The notes under the pieces: generated by a model
Databases searched by the model: none
Told to the model about the DNA's origin: nothing
Seen by the model: only the letters and a program-made list of their open reading frames with translations
Shown: piece by piece, positions 30,154 through 36,411 of the stretch
Layout: the number at the start of each line of letters is the position of its first letter
Numbering within the stretch: the first letter of the stretch is position 1
Made by a program: the position numbers and the translations under genes
Assembly: GCF_000414115.1 (NCBI RefSeq)
Contig: NZ_AOPZ01000042.1
Coordinates: 1 to 36,411 of the forward strand
Direction of reading: 5' to 3'
Length of the DNA stretch: 36,411 bases
From: Streptomyces aurantiacus JA 4570
GTDB lineage: Bacteria > Actinomycetota > Actinomycetes > Streptomycetales > Streptomycetaceae

Positions 30154-30987
30154 GTGCGTAACACCATCAAGATCACCGCTGCCGTCCTGGCCACCGGAGC
30201 CCTCACCCTCGGCCTCACCGCCTGCGGCTCCGACAAGGGCACCGCCGCCGACAAGGACGGGCCGCTCATCGTCGCCGCGACCCCGACGCCGCAGGGCGCG
30301 ATCCTCGACTACGTCAAGAAGAACCTGGCGAAGAAGGCGGGCCTGGACCTGGAGGTGAAGGAGTTCACCGACTACGTCACGCCCAACACCGCCGTGCAGC
30401 AGGGCGAGGTCTCGGCGAACTACTTCCAGCACAAGCCGTACCTGGACGACTTCAACAAGAAGAACAAGACGGACATCGTTCCGGTCCCGGGCGCGACGGT
30501 GCACCTGGAACCCCTCGGCGTCTACTCCAAGAAGATCAAGAAGCTCGACGACCTCAAGAAGGGCTCGACGGTCGCCGTCCCCAACGACACGACCAACGAG
30601 GCCCGCGCCCTCAAGCTGCTCGCCGACAACGGCGTCCTCAAGCTCAAGGAGGGCGTCGGCTTCGCCGCCACCCCCAAGGACGTCGTCTCCAACCCGCTCG
30701 GCCTGAAGTTCAAGGAGCTGGAGGCCGCCCAGCTGCCGCGCTCCATCAACGACGTCGACGCCGCGGTGATCAACGGCAACTACGCGCTCGAGGCCGACCT
30801 CAGCCCCGCCAAGAACGCCCTCGTGGCGGAGAAGGCCAAGGGCAACCCGTACGGCAACTTCCTCGCCGTGAAGAAGGGCGAGGAGAACGACCCGCGCGTG
30901 AAGAAGCTCGCCAAGCTCCTCACCTCGCCCGAGGTCAAGAAGTTCATCGACGACAAGTACGACGGCGCCGTCGTCGCGGCCTTCTGA
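30154..30987 (+). CDS. metQ: Methionine-binding lipoprotein MetQ (first copy)
   Basis: The 277-residue protein has a lipoprotein signal with lipobox LTAC, lipidated at Cys24, and a NlpA/MetQ-type binding fold. Conserved segments are KEFTDYVTPNTAVQQGEVSANYFQHKPYLDDFN, GSTVAVPNDTTNEARALKLL and QLPRSINDVDAAVINGNYA, which surround the methionine site. GTG at 30154 is chosen because GGAGAAAGG lies about 8 bp upstream; the frame from 30124 adds ten non-signal residues. It captures methionine outside the membrane and hands it to MetI/MetN. A second, closely related copy begins 1 bp after its stop. Confidence 0.95.
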   Translation: MRNTIKITAAVLATGALTLGLTACGSDKGTAADKDGPLIVAATPTPQGAILDYVKKNLAKKAGLDLEVKEFTDYVTPNTAVQQGEVSANYFQHKPYLDDFNKKNKTDIVPVPGATVHLEPLGVYSKKIKKLDDLKKGSTVAVPNDTTNEARALKLLADNGVLKLKEGVGFAATPKDVVSNPLGLKFKELEAAQLPRSINDVDAAVINGNYALEADLSPAKNALVAEKAKGNPYGNFLAVKKGEENDPRVKKLAKLLTSPEVKKFIDDKYDGAVVAAF

Positions 30988-30988
30988 C

Positions 30989-31819
30989 ATGGGCCGGGCC
31001 GTCATCGCCGCCGCGGCCGGGGCCCTCACCCTGTCGCTCGGCCTGACCGCCTGCGGTGCGGGCTCCGGCTCCGACGGCGACCAGCTCGTCGTCGGGGCCA
31101 CCCCGACCCCGGCCGGTGAAGTCCTCGCGTACATCCAGCAGAACCTGGCGGAGAAAGAGGGCCTGGACCTCCAGGTGCGGGAGTTCACGGACTACGTGAC
31201 GCCCAACACCGCGCTCCAGGAGGGCTCCCTCGACGCCAACCTCTACCAGCACACCCCGTACCTCGACGACTTCAACAAGTCCAAGAAGACGGACCTGGTG
31301 CCGGTGACCGAGGTCTATCTGCCGCCGATGGGCGTGTACGCGGACGGCGGCCGCGCGGGACTGAAGGACGTATCCGATCTGCGCCCCGGCGCGACCGTCA
31401 CCGTCCCCAACGACACCACCAACGAGGGCAGGGCGCTCCAACTGCTCGCCTCCAAGGGCGTGATCGAGCTCAAGAAGGGCGCGGGTGCCGAGGCGACCCC
31501 CGAGGACATCGCGGCCAACCCGAAGAAGCTCACCATCAAGCCCCTGGAGCCCGCGCAGCTGCCGCGCTCCCTCAAGGACGTCGACGCGGCCGTCATCAAC
31601 AACAACTACGCGCTCGACGCGGGCCTGAGCCCCAAGAAGGACGCCGTCCTCCTGGAGTCCGCGAAGGACAACCCGTACAACAACGTCCTCGCCGTCAAGA
31701 AGGGCGACGAGGACGACCCGAGGGTCAAGAAGCTGGCCGAGCTGCTGACTTCGCCCGAGGTGAAGAAGTTCATCGAGGACAAGTACAAGGGGTCGGTGCT
31801 GCCGGTCACGGCCGGCTGA
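30989..31819 (+). CDS. MetQ-like binding lipoprotein (second copy)
   Basis: This 276-residue paralogue of the preceding MetQ has its own lipobox, LTAC with Cys22. It shares most signature stretches: REFTDYVTPNTALQEGSLDANLYQHTPYLDDFN, TVPNDTTNEGRALQLL and QLPRSLKDVDAAVINNNYA. The ATG is one base after the first metQ stop and has no good ribosome site of its own, so translation is probably coupled. Differences cluster in the middle (PVTEVYLPPMGVYADGGRAG against PVPGATVHLEPLGVYSKK), which may tune ligand preference. The shared order suggests a tandem duplication that has diverged. Confidence 0.92.
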   Translation: MGRAVIAAAAGALTLSLGLTACGAGSGSDGDQLVVGATPTPAGEVLAYIQQNLAEKEGLDLQVREFTDYVTPNTALQEGSLDANLYQHTPYLDDFNKSKKTDLVPVTEVYLPPMGVYADGGRAGLKDVSDLRPGATVTVPNDTTNEGRALQLLASKGVIELKKGAGAEATPEDIAANPKKLTIKPLEPAQLPRSLKDVDAAVINNNYALDAGLSPKKDAVLLESAKDNPYNNVLAVKKGDEDDPRVKKLAELLTSPEVKKFIEDKYKGSVLPVTAG

Positions 31820-31855
31820 CGCGCCCCCCTGCCCCGCCGCTGTCCCGTCCCCGCG

Positions 31856-31892
31856 CACGGGGTCCGCTCCGCACTCCGGAGTGGACCCCGTG
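31856..31892 (+). terminator. Terminator of the met transport operon
   Basis: A 15-bp stem (31856-31870 with 31878-31892, one G-U pair) closes a 7-base loop, about 37 bp after the second metQ stop. It is the strongest hairpin in the gap and probably ends the metNIQQ transcript. Confidence 0.82.
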
Positions 31893-32004
31893 GTGCGTCC
31901 GCGCGCCGCCATGCTGCATGCTTGGCACTTCAGCAGGTCTGGAGGTCCTTGAGGACGTTGACGATTCACGGAGCGACAGGCCCATGAAGGTTATGGAGCG
32001 GCGC

Positions 32005-32667
32005 ATGACTACAGCCTCCTCGGGTTCCTCCGGGTTTCCCGACATCTCCATCAGCACGGAGCGGTTGGTGCTGCGCCCGTTCGAGGAAGCGGACATCACG
32101 GCGTACGCGGAGATGATGAACGACGAGCTCGTCACCGCCTGGACCGCCGCGCCCCAGCCGTACACCGAGGCCGACGCCCGCGCCTGGATCACCGAACTCG
32201 CCCCCGCCGAACGGGCCGAGGGCCGCGGGATCGTCCTCGCCGTGACCGAGTTCCTCACCCAGCGCCTGGTCGGCTCCGTGCGGCTGCGCCGCACCGACTG
32301 GCGGGTGCGCTCCAGTGAGCTCAGCTATGTGTCCGCCCCCTGGGCCCGCGGCGAGGGGTACGCCTCCGAGGCCGCGCTCGCCACCGCCCAGTGGCTCTTC
32401 CACGACCAGAAGTTCGAGCGCATCGAGCTGCGCACGGCCGCGGACAACACCGCCGCGCAGCAGGTGGCCCAGAAGATCGGCTGCATCAGCGAAGGGGTCC
32501 TGCGCGGCGCGTGGATAGCACGTGTCAGAAACGGAGGCGATCCCCTCGGCGGCTGGATCGATGTGCGGACCGACCTCATTGTGTGGAGCTTGCTGCCCGA
32601 GGACCTCGAGGGCGTCAGCGAGCAGCTCGCGGAGAGCGGTTATACGGCTTTCTCGGACTGGAACTGA
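32005..32667 (+). CDS. RimJ/RimL-type GNAT acetyltransferase
   Basis: The 220-residue protein begins its domain with ISTERLVLRPFEEADITAY, the usual opening of RimJ/RimL-like N-acetyltransferases. It has LSYVSAPWARGEGYASEAALATAQWLF as the acetyl-CoA motif and NTAAQQVAQKIGC as motif B. Substrates in this group are protein N-termini, aminoglycosides or small amines; here it is unknown. ATG 32005 is preferred, with GGAG 6 bp upstream; ATG 31984 would add seven residues. It is followed by a copy of the 20-bp intergenic repeat, and has no evident functional link to cobL. Confidence 0.9.
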   Translation: MTTASSGSSGFPDISISTERLVLRPFEEADITAYAEMMNDELVTAWTAAPQPYTEADARAWITELAPAERAEGRGIVLAVTEFLTQRLVGSVRLRRTDWRVRSSELSYVSAPWARGEGYASEAALATAQWLFHDQKFERIELRTAADNTAAQQVAQKIGCISEGVLRGAWIARVRNGGDPLGGWIDVRTDLIVWSLLPEDLEGVSEQLAESGYTAFSDWN

Positions 32668-32713
32668 CCGGGGGGCCTCTCCTTTCCCCACCCGGGCGGC
32701 GGAATTTCAGCCT

Positions 32714-32733
32714 GTCCGGCGTTTGAGGACGAG
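32714..32733 (+). repeat. Third copy of the 20-bp intergenic repeat
   Basis: GTCCGGCGTTTGAGGACGAG is identical to the two copies at 19117 and 19143. Here it stands alone between the acetyltransferase and cobL, 46 bp after the stop codon, and is followed by a G-rich stretch. Confidence 0.9.
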
Positions 32734-32866
32734 CCGCGGAGCGGGGTTGCGGGAAGGGGCGGGGTTGGGGAGCCCCCGGCAGGGCACCACCAGGTACGCT
32801 CCCCCTGGCCGCACGCGGCGGCCCCGCACCGTACGACCGACCCGAGACTCCAGGAGACAGACGACC

Positions 32867-34108
32867 ATGGCCGACCGGGTCACGGTGATCGGCTGGGACG
32901 GCTCGCCGCTGACCGCCGCGGCACGCTCCGCACTGAGCGCCGCCACCCTCGTCGCCGGCGCGGCCCACCACCTGGCCCTGCCCGAGGTCCCGCCGACAGC
33001 GGAACGCGTCCGCCTCGGCAGCGTCGCCCTCGCCGCCCGCCGCATCGCCGCCCACCGCGGCACAGCGGTCGTCCTGGCGGACGGCGACCCCGGCTTCTTC
33101 GGCGTCGTACGCACCCTGCGCGCCCCCGAATTCGGCCTCGAGGTCGAAGTGGTGCCCGCCGTCTCCTCCGTGGCCCAGGCATTCGCCCGCGCCGGCATGC
33201 CCTGGGACGACGCCCGGATCGTGGTGGCCCACCGCCGCACCCTGCGCCGCGCGGTGAACGCCTGTCGCGCGCACAGCAAGGTGGCCGTGCTCACGTCGCC
33301 CGGCGCGGGCCCCGCCGAGCTCGGCCTGCTGCTCGAAGGCGTCCACCGCACCTTCGTGATCTGCGAGGAACTCGGCACCGAACGCGAACAGGTCAGCGTC
33401 GTCACCTCGGACAAGGCCGCCGACCACGCCTGGCGCGACCCGAACGTCGTCATCGTCATCGGGGGCACCGGTGGCCCCGGCGGCACGGGCGGCGGCCCCG
33501 CCGCCCACGACACCGGCTGGATCGCCGGCCGCGAACCCGGCACCGAGCCGCGCGGCTGGGCCCTGCCCGCGGCCGCCTACGGAGGCGACCAGGAGCTCGG
33601 CGAGGGCGAGACCGACCGCATCCGCGCCGCCCAACTCGCCCGGCTCGGCCCGCGTGTGGGCGACCTCGTCTGGGACATCGGCTGCGGCACCGGAGCCTTC
33701 ACCGCCGAGGCCGCCCGCTTCGGCGCGGCCGTCATCGCCGTCGACCGGGACCCGGACGCCTGCGCCCGCACGACCGCGGCCGCCCGCCGGTTCGGCGTGC
33801 ACGCCCAGATCGTGCACGGCACCGCGCCGCACATCCTGGAGAACCTGCCCGAGCCCGACGTCGTACGCGTCGGCGGCGGGGGAGTGGCGGTCGTCTCGGC
33901 CGTCGCCGACCGCCGCCCCGAGCGCATCGTCACGCACGCCGCGACCCGCGACGACGCCGAACTCCTCGGCCGGGACCTCACGGAGCACGGCTACGCCGTG
34001 GAGTGCGCGCTCCTCCAGTCCGTCGAACTCGACACCCGCGCCTGGACGGAGCGGAAGCGGACCGTCGTCTTCCTGGTCTCCGCGCTGCTCCTCGACCGGA
34101 CGGCGTGA
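32867..34108 (+). CDS. cobL: Precorrin-6Y C5,15-methyltransferase (decarboxylating), CbiE-CbiT fusion
   Basis: The 413-residue bifunctional enzyme of cobalamin synthesis methylates C5 and C15 of reduced precorrin-6 and decarboxylates the acetate side chain at C12. The N-terminal CbiE part (about 1-195) has the tetrapyrrole methylase segments VTVIGWDGSPL and VVLADGDPGFFG. The C-terminal CbiT part has the SAM motif DIGCGTGAFTAEAARFG (270 on). A glycine-rich linker, GGTGGPGGTGGGP at about 199-211, joins them and is more repetitive than usual. CAGGAGA precedes the ATG. The next rightward gene may also belong to B12 metabolism. Confidence 0.96.
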   Translation: MADRVTVIGWDGSPLTAAARSALSAATLVAGAAHHLALPEVPPTAERVRLGSVALAARRIAAHRGTAVVLADGDPGFFGVVRTLRAPEFGLEVEVVPAVSSVAQAFARAGMPWDDARIVVAHRRTLRRAVNACRAHSKVAVLTSPGAGPAELGLLLEGVHRTFVICEELGTEREQVSVVTSDKAADHAWRDPNVVIVIGGTGGPGGTGGGPAAHDTGWIAGREPGTEPRGWALPAAAYGGDQELGEGETDRIRAAQLARLGPRVGDLVWDIGCGTGAFTAEAARFGAAVIAVDRDPDACARTTAAARRFGVHAQIVHGTAPHILENLPEPDVVRVGGGGVAVVSAVADRRPERIVTHAATRDDAELLGRDLTEHGYAVECALLQSVELDTRAWTERKRTVVFLVSALLLDRTA

Positions 34109-34449
34109 CCCTCGCGACCCTGCCGACGCGCCGTGCGCGGTAGGCTGGCCGATCGTTGTACCGCACCTGGGCGCCCGGCGATTCGTTGGTCTGTGTCAGT
34201 CAAAGTCCGGAAAGCTCGCCCGTTTTGGGGGGTGCGTGTGGTACGGCGGACCGCGGGACGCGCGACGTGGCGCAGTCCACAGCGGACCGTGGCCGATCAA
34301 GCTGCCACGGCGGCGGTGCTACCGCGAGAATGCCTGTGGTCCGTACGCGGCGAGCTGTGGTCCGTACGCGGTGCGTGCCGCGCGGCACGTGCGCTCGTTG
34401 TTGATGACGGGCGGTCAAAGAAGGACTAACCGATGGGCGAGGGGTACGC
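34109..34449 (+). other. Gene-poor leader region upstream of the right-edge gene
   Basis: These 341 bp hold no convincing full gene. A 98-codon frame (34133-34429) has no domain and covers the repeats at 34334-34371. TAGGCT at about 34141-34146 could be a -10 element. The region contains the 17-bp direct repeats and the 6-codon ORF listed separately. Confidence 0.5.
34334..34371 (+). repeat. Exact 17-bp direct repeats, 21-bp period
   Basis: CTGTGGTCCGTACGCGG occurs at 34334-34350 and 34355-34371 with no mismatch, 21 bp apart. The pair is about 80-115 bp upstream of the right-edge gene. The two-turn spacing suits tandem binding by one protein on one face of the DNA. Function is unknown. Confidence 0.85.
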
Positions 34450-34453
34450 ATGA
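34433..34453 (+). CDS. 6-codon upstream ORF overlapping the next start
   Basis: ATG at 34433, with AAGGA 7 bp upstream, encodes MGEGYA. It ends in TGA at 34451-34453, which overlaps the ATG of the large downstream gene as ATGA. The GAGGGG inside this mini-ORF (34439-34444) serves as the ribosome site of the large gene. It may couple or meter translation of that gene. Whether it is translated is unknown. Confidence 0.4.
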   Translation: MGEGYA

Positions 34454-36411
34454 CCGACACCGGCCAGGTCCCGGGCGAGGGACTGCCGGAGAACGCAGGC
34501 AGGGTGGAGCAGCCGGGCGTCCCCGCGCCGGCCGCGTACACCTTCCTCGACCCCTCCGAGAACCCCGCCGAGGACGACGACCTGCTGCTGATGCCGGGTG
34601 CCCAGGGCGCGTGGAGCGAGGCGCAGACCGCGCAGCCGGGCACCGGGCAGCCGGAGCCCGCGCAGGGAGCGCAGGTACAGGTACAGGTACAGGCGCAGGC
34701 ACAGCCCGGCGCGGAAGCGGCGCGGTTCGCGCAGCAGGCAGTCGGGCAGCAGGCAGTTGGCCAGCAGCTGGTCGGGCAGGTCCCGTTCGGCCAGGAAGCC
34801 GCAGGTCGGAACGCACCGGTCCAGGACGCGCCGATCGGGGGTGCCCAGGCGGTCCAGGGCGGGCCGGGTCAGGACGCGCCGGGTCAGGACGCGGCCCAGG
34901 CGGGTGTCGGCCAGGCCGTGGCCGCGGAGGCGCACCCCGGGCAGCCGGTATTCGCCCAGGTCCAGGCCGGTGCGGAGCAGGCGTCGGCCGCCCAGGGCCA
35001 GGCGTCGGCCGCCCAGGAGTACGCGTCGGCCGGTCCGGAGCAGGTGTCGGTCGGTCAGGAGCACGCGGCAGTCGGTCAGGGGCACGCCGCAGTCGGTCAG
35101 GAGCGGGTCGCCCACCAGCCCGGACCGCACGAGACGTCCGGCCGGGACAGCGGCTCCGTCGACCTCACCGGCATCCCCCTGCACGGGAGCCACGGTGCCC
35201 CCGCCTCGCACCCCAGCCCCACCCGCCGCCCCCTGCATCGCGGCCCGGCCGCCCCCACCGTGCCCGACGTCGCCGCGAGCCCCGTCCGCTCGCTGGCCGA
35301 CCGAGGCCCCGCGGGCGGTACGCCGCACCCGATGCCGGTCCGGCACGCGGGCCCGCCGACGAGCGGCCCCGAATACCTCGACATCCCGCAGGACGACGCG
35401 GGCGCGCTGCCCGGCCCGCAACTCGGCGAGATCCCGCCGCAGGGCGCGGCACCCTGGGCCGCGCAGCCGCAGAGCTCCTCCGGGACAGCCACGGAACCCC
35501 AGGTCACACCTGCAGAAACGGTCGTCCCAGAGGGCCCGGGGGCCCCCGGGACCACAGCGACCACACTCTCACCGCAGGGCTCGGCGTTCGCTCCGGACCC
35601 GTCCGAAGCTTCGGTCCCGTCCGGCGCCCCGGTCCCGGCCGACCCCTCGGTCCCGGCGGACGGCTCCGCCCCGGTCGACGGCACCGTCCCGGCCGAGGCT
35701 CCGGCCGCGACCGACGGTTCGGCTCCGGCCAACGCATCGGGCCCTTCGGACGCCCCCACACCCGGCTCCGTGCCGCACGCCCCTGGCGCGCTTGAGGCAT
35801 CGGGTGCACTCGACGCCGCGGACGCTCCGCACGCGCCCGCGGACGCGCCGGGCTCCACCGAGGCGCACGCCGAGCAGGCGGCGCACGCCCCGGGCACTGT
35901 GCCGACCCCCGACCTTCCGGGGATCGCGGAGGCCCCGGGAGCGGCGGACGTGCCGGAGACACCGGCCGCGAACGCCCAGGCCCCCGCCGCCACGCACACC
36001 GAGGACGCGGACATGGGTGCGGGTTCCGGCGCGGGCGCGCACGCGGCCCCCGCCCCCACCGCCGACAGCTCGGTCCCCGCGGGCCCGGATGCCGTCACGG
36101 TCGCCGCGTCGGCCGCCCAGATGCCCCCTGCCGAGCCGACCACACCGGCGGAGCCGGCTGCTTCGGCCGAGCCGACCACTCCGGCCGAGTCGGCCACCCC
36201 GGTCGACCCACCCCTGAGAACGAACGAACCAGGCTCCGCCGAAGACGCCGCCTCGGACGCCGTGGCGCCCCCCTCCGCCCCGGAGTCCCTGACGGCGCCC
36301 GGCCCCGAGCCCCTTGCCGCGCCCGCCCCGGAGGCCACCGCGACGCAGACCGCGCCCGCGGCAGCCACCGCCGGGCCCGGCACCGACCCCGCGGCCCAGG
36401 CCGCCCTCGGC
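34450..36411 (+). CDS. Long Pro/Ala/Gln-rich protein, 3' partial (possible N-terminal extension of a cobalamin enzyme)
   Basis: A single frame starting MTDTGQVPGEGLPENAG is open for 654 codons to the end of the window, so the gene continues to the right. The first 60 residues include an acidic island, DPSENPAEDDDLLLMPGAQG. A Gln/Val/Ala-rich stretch follows (QVQVQVQAQAQ, GQQAVGQQLVGQ, repeated SAAQ and VGQE units). A second ordered-looking island, PTVPDVAASPVRSLADRG to PEYLDIPQDD, is followed by more than 300 residues rich in Ala, Pro, Thr, Ser and Gly. No membrane segment is seen. I recall Streptomyces CobT (nicotinate-nucleotide-dimethylbenzimidazole phosphoribosyltransferase) entries with such an extension beside cobL. 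The catalytic part is not in the window, so this is inference. Confidence 0.75.
   Translation, partial: MTDTGQVPGEGLPENAGRVEQPGVPAPAAYTFLDPSENPAEDDDLLLMPGAQGAWSEAQTAQPGTGQPEPAQGAQVQVQVQAQAQPGAEAARFAQQAVGQQAVGQQLVGQVPFGQEAAGRNAPVQDAPIGGAQAVQGGPGQDAPGQDAAQAGVGQAVAAEAHPGQPVFAQVQAGAEQASAAQGQASAAQEYASAGPEQVSVGQEHAAVGQGHAAVGQERVAHQPGPHETSGRDSGSVDLTGIPLHGSHGAPASHPSPTRRPLHRGPAAPTVPDVAASPVRSLADRGPAGGTPHPMPVRHAGPPTSGPEYLDIPQDDAGALPGPQLGEIPPQGAAPWAAQPQSSSGTATEPQVTPAETVVPEGPGAPGTTATTLSPQGSAFAPDPSEASVPSGAPVPADPSVPADGSAPVDGTVPAEAPAATDGSAPANASGPSDAPTPGSVPHAPGALEASGALDAADAPHAPADAPGSTEAHAEQAAHAPGTVPTPDLPGIAEAPGAADVPETPAANAQAPAATHTEDADMGAGSGAGAHAAPAPTADSSVPAGPDAVTVAASAAQMPPAEPTTPAEPAASAEPTTPAESATPVDPPLRTNEPGSAEDAASDAVAPPSAPESLTAPGPEPLAAPAPEATATQTAPAAATAGPGTDPAAQAALG
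34671..35110 (+). repeat. Imprecise in-frame tandem repeats in the right-edge gene
   Basis: From 34671 there are successive CAGGTACAGGTACAGGTACAGG units giving VQVQVQ. Near 34734-34770 GGGCAGCAGGCAGTT units give GQQAVGQQAVG. From about 34986 CGGCCGCCCAGG units give SAAQ repeats, and from about 35050 GGTCAGGAGCACGC-like units give VGQEHAAVGQ repeats. All keep the frame. They explain the low-complexity protein sequence. Confidence 0.75.

Noticed and set aside
28645..31188. 847-codon leftward frame antisense to the metNIQ operon
   Set aside because: The sense strand encodes four well-matched transporter proteins with good overlaps; the antisense translation has no recognisable motif.
34196..34216. 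Possible cobalamin riboswitch B12 box (AGTCCGGAAAGCTCGCC)
   Set aside because: The match to the B12-box consensus is partial, and I cannot find the other conserved core elements in the short space after cobL. A covariance-model search would decide.
34133..34429. 98-codon plus-strand ORF upstream of the right-edge gene
   Set aside because: It has no domain, contains the 17-bp repeats (giving LWSVRG twice), has many Arg/Trp codons and no ribosome site. It is more likely leader DNA.
34598..36217. 539-codon Arg/Pro/Ser-rich plus-strand frame, and the 428-codon minus-strand frame at 35097-36383
   Set aside because: Both overlap the 34450 frame, which has ATG, ribosome site and structured islands. 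The Arg-rich composition is typical of an out-of-frame reading of GC-rich codons.

Overview
This window is high-GC actinobacterial chromosome, most likely Streptomyces. The support is strong G/C at third codon positions, many GTG and TTG starts, an argCJBDR cluster with an ArgR-type repressor, a monomeric NADP isocitrate dehydrogenase, and intergenic repeat words that I recall as common in Streptomyces. The gene order from argC through the methionine ABC transporter to cobL looks like conserved core-chromosome synteny. I see no insertion sequence, prophage, CRISPR array, rRNA or tRNA.

Layout. 1-6255: a MocR-type regulator cut by the left edge, a GNAT acetyltransferase, an aldo/keto reductase with a DUF6314-like gene downstream, a secreted alpha/beta hydrolase, and an SDR. 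6319-9153: a MerR regulator divergent from the SDR, then icd. 9208-19129: the arginine block, argC-argJ-argB-argD-argR, two leftward genes (BASS-family transporter, PPOX-family flavoprotein), then argG-argH. ARG-box-like sites overlie promoter elements of both argC and argG. 19330-22528: an aldo/keto reductase, then a TetR/MFS efflux pair behind a perfect 20-bp palindrome. 22719-27796: PlsC acyltransferase, Tat-exported GDPD, sigma-70-like protein, GNAT, two small membrane proteins and a HAD phosphatase. 27902-31819: a short Cys/Met leader ORF followed by metN-metI and two tandem metQ lipoproteins. 32005-36411: a RimJ-type acetyltransferase, cobL (CbiE-CbiT fusion), and a very long Pro/Ala/Gln-rich frame that runs off the right edge.

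How the genes work together. ArgC, ArgJ, ArgB and ArgD carry out acetylated-intermediate ornithine synthesis. ArgG and ArgH convert citrulline to arginine, and ArgR gives feedback control. The carbamoyltransferase step (argF) is not in the window. MetNIQ imports methionine and is probably controlled by translation of the leader peptide. CobL methylates and decarboxylates precorrin-6 in B12 synthesis.

Most worth a second look: an exact in-frame 24-bp tandem duplication inside a conserved ArgJ motif; the 28-codon Cys/Met leader ORF upstream of metN; MerR-type promoters with 19-bp spacers in front of the aldo/keto reductase and the SDR; tandem His/Asp repeats at the MerR N-terminus; and the unterminated low-complexity frame at the right edge with a 6-codon upstream ORF overlapping its start.
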